Shown here piece by piece: positions 17,065-25,567 of a DNA stretch of 64,000 bases. Below the pieces are notes generated by a model that searched no databases, was not told the DNA's origin, and saw only the letters and a program-made list of their open reading frames with translations. Numbering within the stretch: the stretch's first letter is position 1; each line of letters begins with the position of its first letter. A program made the position numbers and the translations under genes. The DNA comes from Pseudomonas umsongensis (GTDB lineage: Bacteria; Pseudomonadota; Gammaproteobacteria; Pseudomonadales; Pseudomonadaceae), in the NCBI RefSeq assembly GCF_002236105.1, contig NZ_NIWU01000001.1:930001-994000 (forward strand), given 5' to 3'.

Positions 17065-18846
17065 ATGAGTTATCAAGCGCCGCTGCGCGATATGCGTTTT
17101 GTGCTGCACGAACTGTTTGACGTGAGCGGGCATTGCCAGCAACTGGACAACGGTCTGGACCGCGACACCATCGACGGAGTTCTCGAAGAGGCCGCGCGGT
17201 TTGCCGCCGAAGTAGTAGCACCGCTCAACCGCAACAGCGACGAGCAGGGCTGTCGGTTGCAGGATGGCGAGGTGACCACGCCGGATGGTTTTCGCCAGGC
17301 TTATAAACAGTTTGTCGAGCAGGGCTGGGCGAGCATGACCGGACCGCTGGAGTTCGGCGGGCAAGGCTTCCCGCAGATGCTGTCGGCGAGTTTCCACGAG
17401 ATGCTGATGAGTGCCTCGTTGTCGTTTCGCGTCTACTCCGGGCTGACCGAAGGCACGGTCCTGGCCCTGGATCGCCATGGCAGCGCCGAACTCAAGCAGC
17501 GATACCTTGCGCAACTGGTCAGCGGCGAGTGGACGGGCACCATGTGCCTCACCGAACCCCAGGCCGGCTCAGACCTGGCACTGCTGCGCACCCGCGCCCA
17601 GCCCCAGGTGGATGGCAGCTACCAGCTCAGCGGCAGCAAGATCTTCATCAGCGGCGGCGAACAGGATTTGAGCGACAACATCATTCACCTGGTGCTCGCT
17701 CGATTGCCGGATGCACCGCCGGGTATCAAAGGGATCAGCCTGTTCCTGGTACCCAAGCGGCTGCTCGACGCCGATGGATCGCCCGCTGCGCGCAATGCCC
17801 TGAGCTGCGGGGCGCTGGAGCACAAGATGGGCATCAAGGGTGCGTCTACCTGCGTGATGAATTTCGACGGCGCCACGGGTTGGTTGGTCGGTCAGCCGAA
17901 TCAAGGCCTGGCCTGCATGTTCACGATGATGAACGATGCGCGCTTCCAGGTTGGATTGCAGGGCCTGGGCATTGCCGAAGCGGCATTCCAGGGCGGCCTG
18001 GCCTATGCGCGCGAACGCTTGCAATCACGCGCCATCAAAGGTCCCGTGGCACTGGACAAGCCTGCCGATCCGATCATCGTTCACCCTGACGTACGGCGCA
18101 TGCTGCTGATCCAGAAGACCCTCAGTGAAGGCTGCCGGATGCTTGCGGCCTATGCGGCCAGGCAACTGGATCTGGAGCACGGCGCCAGCGATCCGGCGGC
18201 ACGTGAAGCCGCGGCCCGTCGTGCCGCTTTCCTCATTCCTGTGGTCAAGGCGTTCTTCACCGATTGCGGCCAGGAGGTGGCCAGCCTTGGCGTGCAGCTG
18301 TACGGCGGCCATGGGTTTATCCGCGAGTGGGGCATGGAGCAGTTGATGCGCGACAGCCGCATCACCCAGCTTTACGAAGGCACCAACGGCATCCAGGCAC
18401 TGGACCTGATCCGTCGCAAGTTACTCGGTGATGGCGGCAGCGAACTCAACGCGTTGATCGACGAGTTGGCCACGCAGGTGCATCAGGCGACGGCTCAGCC
18501 AGAGATGGCCGAGCGGGTCGGACAGCGCCTTGAAGAGTGGCGAGCGCTGGGCCACTCGGTGCTGCAAGCCTGTCGCCACGATCCCGAGGAAATCGGCGCG
18601 GTGTCGGTGGATTTCCTCGCCTACTCGGCGTACGTGATGTTGGCGGCGCTGTGGTTGCAGGCGGCTGTACGTGCCAGCCAGGCATTGGCGGCGGGCAGTG
18701 GTGACGCGGCGTTCTACCAGGCCAAGCTGCAATCGGCGGACTTTTATCTGCGCCGGGTCCTGCCACGGGCCGGCGCGCATCGAGAGGCCTTGCTGGCCGG
18801 TGCGGGCTGCCTGATGGCCATGCCGGAGCGATCCTTCGCGTTCTGA
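17065..18846 (+). CDS. Acyl-CoA dehydrogenase, long form (DmdC-like)
   Basis: 593 residues, the length of the 3-methylmercaptopropionyl-CoA dehydrogenase-like subfamily, which has an extra C-terminal helical domain compared with about 380-residue enzymes. FAD/substrate blocks are intact: [49 protein letters not shown], and the catalytic glutamate in [15 protein letters not shown]. It forms the 2-enoyl-CoA and passes electrons to ETF, whose genes lie just upstream. ATG 17065 follows GGAGAGTAGGGC. The true substrate may be any acyl-CoA handled by this island; methylmercaptopropionate use is not implied. Confidence 0.88.
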   Translation: MSYQAPLRDMRFVLHELFDVSGHCQQLDNGLDRDTIDGVLEEAARFAAEVVAPLNRNSDEQGCRLQDGEVTTPDGFRQAYKQFVEQGWASMTGPLEFGGQGFPQMLSASFHEMLMSASLSFRVYSGLTEGTVLALDRHGSAELKQRYLAQLVSGEWTGTMCLTEPQAGSDLALLRTRAQPQVDGSYQLSGSKIFISGGEQDLSDNIIHLVLARLPDAPPGIKGISLFLVPKRLLDADGSPAARNALSCGALEHKMGIKGASTCVMNFDGATGWLVGQPNQGLACMFTMMNDARFQVGLQGLGIAEAAFQGGLAYARERLQSRAIKGPVALDKPADPIIVHPDVRRMLLIQKTLSEGCRMLAAYAARQLDLEHGASDPAAREAAARRAAFLIPVVKAFFTDCGQEVASLGVQLYGGHGFIREWGMEQLMRDSRITQLYEGTNGIQALDLIRRKLLGDGGSELNALIDELATQVHQATAQPEMAERVGQRLEEWRALGHSVLQACRHDPEEIGAVSVDFLAYSAYVMLAALWLQAAVRASQALAAGSGDAAFYQAKLQSADFYLRRVLPRAGAHREALLAGAGCLMAMPERSFAF

Positions 18847-19050
18847 AAAACCTGGGCTGTAACCTCAAAAGGGGGGGGCGGCCCAGCCAGTGAGCTGGCT
18901 ACGCTTGCCCCACCCGGATCCTCTCGTTCTCATTAATCCACCTGCCCAACAGATGGACACTCGAACGCCGGAAATCGCCCGGTCCCTATCCCTCACCCCC
19001 AGCGGGCGGCACGTTGCCGCCTCTGCGACTGATCGTTGGAGCGCAATACC

Positions 19051-20235
19051 ATGCAAGACGCCGTTATCGTTTCCACTGCCCGCACGCCCATCGCCAAGGC
19101 CTTCCGAGGGGCGTTCAACGATTTCAAATCGCCGTCGATGAGCGCGGTGGCGATTCGCGCCGCCGTCGAACGCGCGGCCATCGAGCCGGGCGAAATCGAT
19201 GACCTGGTGCTGGGCACCGCCATGCAAAGCGGCACTGCAGCAACCAATCTGGCGCGCCTGTCTGCCTTGGCGGCTGGCTTGCCATTGTCGGTCAGCGGCC
19301 AGACCATCGATCGCCAATGCGCTTCGGGCCTGATGGCGATTGCCATTGCCGCCAAACAGATCATGGTGGATGGCATGCAGGTGACCATCGGTGCCGGTCA
19401 GGAGCAGATCAGCCTGGTACAAAACCCGCACACGCAATTCGCCGCCAATGAGCAGGATGCCAATGTGCAGCGCATGGCCGAGCATGCCTATATGCCGATG
19501 CTGCAGACCGCAGAAATCGTTGCCCGGCGCTACAACATCAGTCGCGAAGCCCAGGACGCCTACAGCCTGCAATCCCAGCAACGTACCGCAGCGGCCCAGG
19601 CAGCCGGCTTGTTCGCCGACGAGATCATACCGGTCAGCGTGCGCAAGAAAGTCGTCGACAAGCAAAGCGGTGCCATTAGCTACGAAGATGTGCGCCTGAC
19701 CCTGGACGAAGGCAATCGCCCGCAAACCACCCTGGCCAATCTGCAAGCTCTGGCGCCAGTGCGCGAAGGCGGTTGCATCACCGCGGGCAATGCCAGTCAA
19801 TTGTCCGATGGCGCCAGCGCGTGTGTGTTGATGAGCGGTGCATTGGCAGCCCGTTCCTCGGTAAGTCCATTGGGCTTGTATCGCGGCATCGCGGTGGCAG
19901 GTTTGGCGCCGGAAGAGATGGGCATCGGCCCGGTGCTGGCAATCCCCAAATTGCTCCGTCAGCACGGCCTGCGCGTGGATGATATCGGGCTGTGGGAAAT
20001 CAACGAGGCCTTTGCCTGTCAGGTGTTGTATAGCGCGCAAACACTGGGCATCGACCCCGCAAAACTGAACGTCAATGGCGGGTCGATCGCCATCGGTCAT
20101 CCCTACGGCATGAGTGGCGCGCGCATGGTTGGCCACGCGTTACTGGAGGGCAAACGCCGTGGGGTGAAGTACGTGGTGGTGAGCATGTGCGTCGGCGGTG
20201 GCATGGGCGCCGCCGGTTTATTCGAAGTGCTCTGA
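19051..20235 (+). CDS. Acetyl-CoA C-acyltransferase (thiolase, FadA/AtoB type)
   Basis: 394 residues from ATG 19051 (GGAG nine bases upstream). The nucleophilic Cys is about C90 in DRQCASGLM, the His is in [16 protein letters not shown], and the second Cys in SMCVGGGMG. It cleaves 3-ketoacyl-CoA to acetyl-CoA and a shortened acyl-CoA, or runs in reverse. The 204-base gap before it contains a G8 tract at 18871-18878 and no gene. It is the only classical biosynthetic/degradative-type thiolase here; the other two are of the SCP-x type. Confidence 0.92.
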   Translation: MQDAVIVSTARTPIAKAFRGAFNDFKSPSMSAVAIRAAVERAAIEPGEIDDLVLGTAMQSGTAATNLARLSALAAGLPLSVSGQTIDRQCASGLMAIAIAAKQIMVDGMQVTIGAGQEQISLVQNPHTQFAANEQDANVQRMAEHAYMPMLQTAEIVARRYNISREAQDAYSLQSQQRTAAAQAAGLFADEIIPVSVRKKVVDKQSGAISYEDVRLTLDEGNRPQTTLANLQALAPVREGGCITAGNASQLSDGASACVLMSGALAARSSVSPLGLYRGIAVAGLAPEEMGIGPVLAIPKLLRQHGLRVDDIGLWEINEAFACQVLYSAQTLGIDPAKLNVNGGSIAIGHPYGMSGARMVGHALLEGKRRGVKYVVVSMCVGGGMGAAGLFEVL

Positions 20236-20244
20236 TTTTCCCGG

Positions 20245-20271
20245 GCGCGCCATGTCATCTGGACGGCGCGC
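20245..20271. terminator. Weak hairpin between convergent thiolase and LAL regulator
   Basis: GCGCGCC at 20245-20251 pairs with GGCGCGC at 20265-20271 around a 13-base loop. There is no clear U-tract on either strand, so its role as terminator is tentative. Confidence 0.3.
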
Positions 20272-20283
20272 AATTGGCAAAAA

Positions 20284-22980
20284 TCAGTCGATCAGCTTGT
20301 GATTGCGTGCCCAGACCATGGCGTCGTACCGGCTCGAAACGCCCAGCTTGGCGTAGATGTTGCGCAGGTTCCATTTCACCGTGTCCAGGCTGATGTCCAG
20401 CGTGTGGGCGATGCGCTTGCTCGACATGGCCTGGGAAACGAGGCTGAGGATCTCGCGTTCGCGTGGCGTCAATTGCGGCGCTTGCCCGGTGGTCGTGGTC
20501 CGCCGCGAACGTGATGTCGGGAGGGGCGGCGCGCAAGGGCCGGTGAGCTTGCCGAGCAGTTCGTCGACGTACTGACGCAGGGGGGTGTCCAGGGGGCTTT
20601 GGGATAGACGCGAAAGCAGTTTCTCGCTCAATGCCCCTTCATCCAGCAAGGTACGGACCAGCCCCAGGCGTCGCCCGTTCTCCACGGCCTCACGGAGTCG
20701 TGCGAGGGAGTCTTCCGGGCGATCGAGATCATCCAGCACGCCGGCACGCAGCAGGTCGGCGAGCACGCCAAGGCGGTGGCGCTGGAAACTATCGGCGTAG
20801 TGTCTCACTTCGTCCAAGGCTTGCAGGGCGGCTTGGGAGTCGACGCTAGTGAGAATCCGCGCCCGCGCCAAAGCGGCAATGGCCGGCAGTTCTGCCCGGC
20901 CACCGTGCTCGCTGCTGTGGTCGCGGGCAATCTCTTCGAGGGTTTGCAACAACTCCACGGCCTGATTACGCTGGCCCTTGACCAGGCTCACGCGGATCTG
21001 TTCGCCCAATAACTGAGCCACTGGGCGAATTTGTCCGAGGCTGCGCAGGTGGGAAATTTGCTGGCGCAGGAAGGCGAGGGCGGTATCCGGGCCTTTTTGC
21101 AACAGGTCCAGGCGGCTGCGGCTGATGTTGGTGCGCACAATGACATCGGGAACGGAGGAGTGCAGCAAGCCAGAGCGGTTGGCGATCAACTCGCGCGCGT
21201 CATCGATCCGGTCAAGCTCGTAAAACGCATCGGCCAGCAGGCTGGCACAGAGGTTGGCGCAGATCGATCGATGCCCACCCTCGCGTGTGGAGCGCTCGAG
21301 CAGTTCGGATACCAGCGGTTCGGCCACGCCGATTTCGCCGCAAACGATATAGGTGGTCAAGCGTGCCGATTCCGCGACCAATGCCATGTCATTGCCGCGA
21401 TCCTGCGGGGGTATAGGATGAATGTCGAACAGGCGTCGGGCATCGGCATAGCGTCCCGCCGTGTAATAGGCCACGCACAGTGCCGCCAGCAGCATGTAGC
21501 GTAAGAAGGGATTGTCCATAGGTGCATCACGCACAGGTTCCAGCAAGGCAATGGTGCGCTCGCTGTCATCTTCCTGCACGGCGATGGCGGCATGGATCAG
21601 CGGTATGCCGCTGGCCAGTTCAGGGTGTTCGCTCAGGCCACTCGCCTGTAGACGCTCTAGCCAGGCTTTTGCACGTTCCGGACGCGAGGTCAGCGAAACC
21701 GTGATGCAGGCCAGGAACAGCAGGCGCTGGTGGCGAAACAGCACGTCCTCGGGCAAACGCTCCAACAGGCGTAAGGTCGGAGCGAGATAAGCCAGGCTCC
21801 AGGTCTTTGGCGCGCTCTGCTCTATCACCTGAATGGCAAACTCGACGTCGTCGCCCAGGCTGGCGTGGCGAACTGCCTCGGTCAGGCAGCTGTGTCCGGC
21901 GAACCAATGGGCTGCGAGGCGGTGCAAGGCACGGATGTCCTTTTTTCGACGCTCCAGGCGTGCGCTGAGGAATTCCCCGAACAGCGGCTGGAAGCGATAC
22001 CAGGTCATGCGGTCTTCGGAGTCGACCCGATTGATCAGCAGGTTCTCGTCTTCCATGCGCTGAAGCAGTTCACCGGCGTTGGCATGGCCGGTCACGGCAG
22101 CGGCCATCGGGGCGTTGAAGCGGCGGAAGATCGACAACGTTTCGGCAACTTCGACCAGTTCTTCGGGCAGGTGCGCCACCACCTCTTCGCTCAGGTAGCT
22201 TTGCAGGTCGCTTGAGCGCCAGACCAGATCGTTGAGAATCGAGCGGGTTGAAGGGCGGTTCTTGAGCATGATGACGATCAGTTGCAGGCAAGAGGGCCAG
22301 CCGCTGGTCAGTTCCTGGATCAGGCTCAGTTCATCGGCATTGATCTTGTCCGTGCCCAGGTTCTCCTCCACGAAGGTGCGGGTCTCGGCCAGGTCAAACG
22401 GCAGTTCGACGCTTTCGATTTCAGCCAGTTGGTCCATGACGCGCAGTCGAGAGAGGCTTAACGGCGGATTGACCCGCGACACGAGCACCAGGTGCAGGTT
22501 GCCCGGACTCTGGTCGAGCAGCTTTTGAATCAGCTTGTGGGCAAGAGGGGTTTCCACATGGTGATAGTCGTCGACAATCAGGTAGAGCTCTTTGCTCAAC
22601 TGGGTCGCAGCCTCGACGATAATCGCGACGCAGGCTTGCAACGCAGGCTCCGTGGTGTCCTCGCGGAGCAGGTCAATGTCCACTTCAATGCCCAACCGCC
22701 GCAATCCTTCGAAAAACGCTGAGCAGAAGGCGGTGTAGCCCTTGTCCTCGACCGTCAGCGACACCCAGGCCACTTCCGCGCCGGCCATGAGCCGGTCCTG
22801 GCGCCACTGCGCCATCAGGGTCGTTTTACCGTAACCCGCAGCGCCGGTGACCAGCGCCAATTTGCAATGCTGCATGCGCTGAAGCTGAGCGAGCAGCGCG
22901 GTGCGAGGCACATGGCGGGTACCGATGCGCGGTGGTGAAAACTTGGTCGAAACCAGATGTCTGGCTGGGGTGTCTGGCAA
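20284..22980 (-). CDS. LuxR-family ATP-dependent regulator (LAL/MalT type), copy 1
   Basis: 898 residues. The start is a TTG at 22980 with GAGGA upstream; it is needed to include the conserved STKFSPPR near the N-terminus, and no nearby ATG is in frame. Walker A is GAAGYGKTTL (about 46-55), then a Walker B-like YLIVDDYHH, a long TPR-like helical middle, and a C-terminal LuxR HTH (LTPREREILSLVSQAMSSKRIAHTL, then SLDTVKWNLRNIYAKLGVSSR). MalT and AlkS have this architecture: ATP and an inducer drive assembly and activation. It is divergent from an SDR gene and shares an inverted repeat, AACCTG-N6-CAGGTC, in that gap. A close relative lies at 46509. Confidence 0.9.
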   Translation of the reverse strand: MPDTPARHLVSTKFSPPRIGTRHVPRTALLAQLQRMQHCKLALVTGAAGYGKTTLMAQWRQDRLMAGAEVAWVSLTVEDKGYTAFCSAFFEGLRRLGIEVDIDLLREDTTEPALQACVAIIVEAATQLSKELYLIVDDYHHVETPLAHKLIQKLLDQSPGNLHLVLVSRVNPPLSLSRLRVMDQLAEIESVELPFDLAETRTFVEENLGTDKINADELSLIQELTSGWPSCLQLIVIMLKNRPSTRSILNDLVWRSSDLQSYLSEEVVAHLPEELVEVAETLSIFRRFNAPMAAAVTGHANAGELLQRMEDENLLINRVDSEDRMTWYRFQPLFGEFLSARLERRKKDIRALHRLAAHWFAGHSCLTEAVRHASLGDDVEFAIQVIEQSAPKTWSLAYLAPTLRLLERLPEDVLFRHQRLLFLACITVSLTSRPERAKAWLERLQASGLSEHPELASGIPLIHAAIAVQEDDSERTIALLEPVRDAPMDNPFLRYMLLAALCVAYYTAGRYADARRLFDIHPIPPQDRGNDMALVAESARLTTYIVCGEIGVAEPLVSELLERSTREGGHRSICANLCASLLADAFYELDRIDDARELIANRSGLLHSSVPDVIVRTNISRSRLDLLQKGPDTALAFLRQQISHLRSLGQIRPVAQLLGEQIRVSLVKGQRNQAVELLQTLEEIARDHSSEHGGRAELPAIAALARARILTSVDSQAALQALDEVRHYADSFQRHRLGVLADLLRAGVLDDLDRPEDSLARLREAVENGRRLGLVRTLLDEGALSEKLLSRLSQSPLDTPLRQYVDELLGKLTGPCAPPLPTSRSRRTTTTGQAPQLTPREREILSLVSQAMSSKRIAHTLDISLDTVKWNLRNIYAKLGVSSRYDAMVWARNHKLID

Positions 22981-23034
22981 CTTCTTATCCTCGCGCCACG
23001 GTCACGGCGACTCACGCGCCGGGCGAAACTAGCC

Positions 23035-23052
23035 AACCTGTCGATGCAGGTC
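23035..23052. promoter_or_regulatory. Operator candidate, AACCTG-N6-CAGGTC
   Basis: An inverted repeat 55 bases upstream of the LAL regulator and 151 bases upstream of the SDR. Arms and the six-base spacing are the same as in the palindrome before the DUF1302 gene (25527-25544), one arm base excepted. Confidence 0.45.
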
Positions 23053-23202
23053 AAGATTTTACGATAGCTGCAGTTAAGCGCTTGTGGGATCAGGAGGTGC
23101 TCCAGTCAGTTCATGTCCTTCCGCAATGGGAGGGACGAGCGGGTGGATTTGTTTTTTAAGATCCGCCAGGTCCCCAATCCGGGTGCCAACGAAGGAATCA
23201 CA

Positions 23203-23955
23203 ATGAAACTGGATAATAAAGTAGCCGTCGTCACGGGCGCGGCATCAGGGCTTGGCCTGGCCACTTGCAAGGCGCTGGCGGCCGCGGGAGCCCAGGTAGT
23301 GGGGTTTGACCTGGATCAACAACGGCTCGATGCCGCGCTGGATGGCATCACCGGTATCACCGGCATCGCGGTCGACGTTGCCGACGAAGCCAGTGTCAGG
23401 GCGGGTATCGATACGGTGGTGCAGCGCTTTGGCGGGGTGCATGTGGCGGTGAACTGCGCGGGGATCCTGGGCCCCTGCAAGACGCTATCCAAAGGCCAGC
23501 TGTTTCCGACCGAGCTGTGGAACCGGGTGTTGGGGGTCAACCTCACGGGGACTTTCAATATCATCCGCCACGCGGCGTTGGCCATGTCCACGAACACACC
23601 CGAAGACAGTGGCGAGCGCGGTGTGATCATCAACACCGCCTCGGGTGCTGCCCGTGAGGGGCAGATGGGGCAGGCGGCCTACAGTGCGAGCAAGGCCGGC
23701 ATCATAGGCATGACGCTGCCGATTGCCCGCGACCTGGCTGAACACGGCATACGCGTGGTGAGCCTGGCGCCAGGACTGTTCGAGTCCGGGATGTCCGCCG
23801 GCATGCCGGAAAAAGTCTCGGAAACCATCGTCAACGGTCTGCTGTTCCCACGCCGCATGGGCCATCCGCAAGAGTTCGCCGCGCTGGTGCGACATGTGGT
23901 CGAAAACGCCTACCTCAACGCGCTGACCCTGGACATACAGTGCGGCACTCGTTGA
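23203..23955 (+). CDS. SDR, 3-hydroxyacyl-CoA dehydrogenase type (HSD17B10-like)
   Basis: 250 residues from ATG 23203, with AAGGAA upstream; upstream in-frame codons show no homology. The cofactor loop TGAASGLG is at about 12-19, NCAGILG and NTASGAA carry the central motifs, and YSASKAG is the catalytic Tyr-x3-Lys. The insertion with FNIIRHAALAMSTN plus ERGVIINTAS, and the ending LNALTLDIQCGTR in place of the usual LDGG, are like type-2 3-hydroxyacyl-CoA dehydrogenases, which oxidise the 3-hydroxyacyl-CoA step of beta-oxidation and also act on branched and steroid substrates. It lies divergent from LAL regulator copy 1. Confidence 0.85.
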   Translation: MKLDNKVAVVTGAASGLGLATCKALAAAGAQVVGFDLDQQRLDAALDGITGITGIAVDVADEASVRAGIDTVVQRFGGVHVAVNCAGILGPCKTLSKGQLFPTELWNRVLGVNLTGTFNIIRHAALAMSTNTPEDSGERGVIINTASGAAREGQMGQAAYSASKAGIIGMTLPIARDLAEHGIRVVSLAPGLFESGMSAGMPEKVSETIVNGLLFPRRMGHPQEFAALVRHVVENAYLNALTLDIQCGTR

Positions 23956-24018
23956 GTGGAACACGATCCTTGGCGGTGGCCCGAGTCATTATCGATCGCG
24001 TGAGGGCCTGAATCCTCT

Positions 24019-24116
24019 GTAGGAGCGAGCATGCTCGCGATAAACCCGAGAGCGCCGCGGGGTGTCAGGCTTGCCGCGTTATCGTTGACTTCCATCGCGA
24101 GCATGCTCGCTCCTAC
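24019..24116. repeat. REP pair (BIME), tandem copy 1
   Basis: GTAGGAGCGAGCATGCTCGC at 24019 and its inverse ending at 24116 flank a 50-60 base spacer containing AACCCGAGAGCGCCGCGGGG. The pair and its upstream flank are repeated 172 bases further on. The 329-base gap between the SDR and the MBL gene holds only these two pairs. Confidence 0.9.
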
Positions 24117-24190
24117 GCACACCGCAGCGACAAGGGATTGAGACAGTAGACGACCCTCGCGAGCGATCGCGTGAGCGGCCTGAGTCTTCT

Positions 24191-24289
24191 GTAGGAGCGA
24201 GCATGCTCGCGATAAACCCGAGAACGCCGCGGGGTGTCAGGCTTCCCGCGTTATCGTTGACGACCCTCGCGGGCATGCTCGCTCCTACA
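24191..24289. repeat. REP pair (BIME), tandem copy 2
   Basis: Near-identical copy of the pair at 24019, including the spacer block AACGCCGCGGGGTGTCAGGC. Its right end overlaps the stop codon of the metallo-hydrolase gene (complement of CTA at 24285-24287). Confidence 0.9.
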
Positions 24290-25346
24290 GGGGGGCGTAC
24301 CAGGCTACGCCTTGTTCATCAAGAGAGACACTGACCTCACCGCGCAGCAACAAGTGGTTGAGGCAGGCCAGGGTTTCGCCGGTCGCCAGGGTGAAGCGGG
24401 TGGGGTCGTCGTTGCATACGGCGGTGCTGAACAGCAGCGTGAACAGATCGATGGCGCGTGCGGGCTCGTGCAAGCCTGCGCGTAACCGATCCAGCGCTCC
24501 CCATGCATCGGCTTGCAGTTGTTCGATGCGTGCATGCAGGACCCGGAAAGGTTTACCGTGAGACGGCAGCACCAGCACGTCGTCGGGCACACGACGACGC
24601 AGGGTGGCCAGGGATTCAAGCCAGTCGCTCAGCGGATCGGCATCCGGCTCGCTGGGCTGCACCGAGACGTTGGACGAGATACGCGGCAGCACCTGGTCGC
24701 CGGATATCAGCAGCTTGCGGTCGGCGTCATACAGGCAGGCGTGTTCCGGTGAATGGCCGGCACCCACCACCACTTCCCATGAATGCCCGCCGATGTTCAG
24801 CCGCTCGCCGTCGCGTATGCGTCGGTAGCTGTCGGGCAAGGGCGAGATCATGCGGCCGAAACTGCCGAAGCGCTGGCGGTATCGCTCCAGGGTCGGCCCG
24901 TCCCATCCGGCGCGCCGGTAGAACGCCAGCGTCTCCTCTGGCGCCGTGCGTGCGCTATCGCTGGCCAACAGGCGGCCTTGCAGGTACTCCAGGCGCGTCA
25001 TCCACAAGCGACTGCCGGTGTGCCGGGTCAGCCAGCCGGCCATTCCGACATGGTCCGGATGAAGATGGGTAGCGATGACCCGGCTCAAGGGGGCCTCGCG
25101 TAACGTGCCTTCCAGCAATGGGCGCCATAACGCAACTGTCTGCTCGTCGTAAATGCCGCTATCGACCAGTGTGGTGCCAGCCCCGTCAGCCAGGAGCCAG
25201 ACGTTGATGGCGCCCAGGGACACCGGCAGCGGTAGCCGCAGCCACTGCACGCCCGGCGCTATCGGTTCGGGTGCTCCGGCGGTGGGCAGCATGGCGAAAG
25301 GGTAGCTGATCGGCGCGCCCGCGCTGGCCGGTGTGTCGTGCGTCAT
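24285..25346 (-). CDS. MBL-fold metallo-hydrolase
   Basis: 353 residues from ATG 25346 (GGGAG upstream). The zinc motif THLHPDHVG (HxHxDH) lies near 97-105, and a later VVVGAGHSPEHACLY and LVLPSHGKPF provide the remaining metal ligands, as in the glyoxalase II/RNase Z-like branch. There is no signal peptide, so it is cytoplasmic. Members near acyl-CoA pathways are often annotated as hydroxyacylglutathione hydrolase-like or CoA-thioester hydrolases; the substrate here is unknown. Its stop codon lies inside a REP sequence. It is divergent from the DUF1302 operon. Confidence 0.8.
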   Translation of the reverse strand: MTHDTPASAGAPISYPFAMLPTAGAPEPIAPGVQWLRLPLPVSLGAINVWLLADGAGTTLVDSGIYDEQTVALWRPLLEGTLREAPLSRVIATHLHPDHVGMAGWLTRHTGSRLWMTRLEYLQGRLLASDSARTAPEETLAFYRRAGWDGPTLERYRQRFGSFGRMISPLPDSYRRIRDGERLNIGGHSWEVVVGAGHSPEHACLYDADRKLLISGDQVLPRISSNVSVQPSEPDADPLSDWLESLATLRRRVPDDVLVLPSHGKPFRVLHARIEQLQADAWGALDRLRAGLHEPARAIDLFTLLFSTAVCNDDPTRFTLATGETLACLNHLLLRGEVSVSLDEQGVAWYAPL

Positions 25347-25424
25347 GGTGTTCTCCCGTTTGTTGTTACCGCCGCCGCACCCGGTCAGGTGCGCAATCAG
25401 CTCGATGGGCCAGACGTTACCGGA

Positions 25425-25465
25425 GGGGGGGTAGGGGGGGCCCCCCCCTTTCAGAAAGGGGGGGG
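25425..25465. repeat. G/C-tract palindrome
   Basis: Contains G7-TA-G7 followed by C8-TTT-CAG-AAA-G8, the last part being a perfect 11-bp inverted repeat with a 3-base centre (25441-25465). Similar C-run/G-run palindromes occur in many gaps of this window. Confidence 0.75.
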
Positions 25466-25525
25466 AGGACATCGGGCTGACGCTGGCACCCTTCGGAGCA
25501 CTCGATCACTGATTGAGTGGCTTGC

Positions 25526-25545
25526 GAACCTGGATGTCCAGGTTC
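25526..25545. promoter_or_regulatory. Palindromic operator candidate before the DUF1302 operon
   Basis: GAACCTGGAT-GTCCAGGTTC is a perfect 9-bp inverted repeat around a two-base centre, ending six bases before the Shine-Dalgarno GGGGAGGAGG. Its inner part AACCTG-N6-CAGGTT matches the repeat at 23035 beside LAL regulator copy 1. A second interrupted palindrome (CACTC-N11-GAGTG) lies at 25499-25519. Being so close to the start codon, it could also act as an mRNA hairpin. Confidence 0.5.
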
Positions 25546-25567
25546 ACCCAGGGGAGGAGGCACCCAG

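Noticed and set aside
25551..25560. GGGGAGGAGG fits the E. coli MalT box consensus GGGGA(T/G)GAGG, and MalT-type regulators are encoded nearby.
   Set aside because: It lies eight bases before the DUF1302 start codon, where it is simply the Shine-Dalgarno sequence. A single box at that position would not be an activator site.
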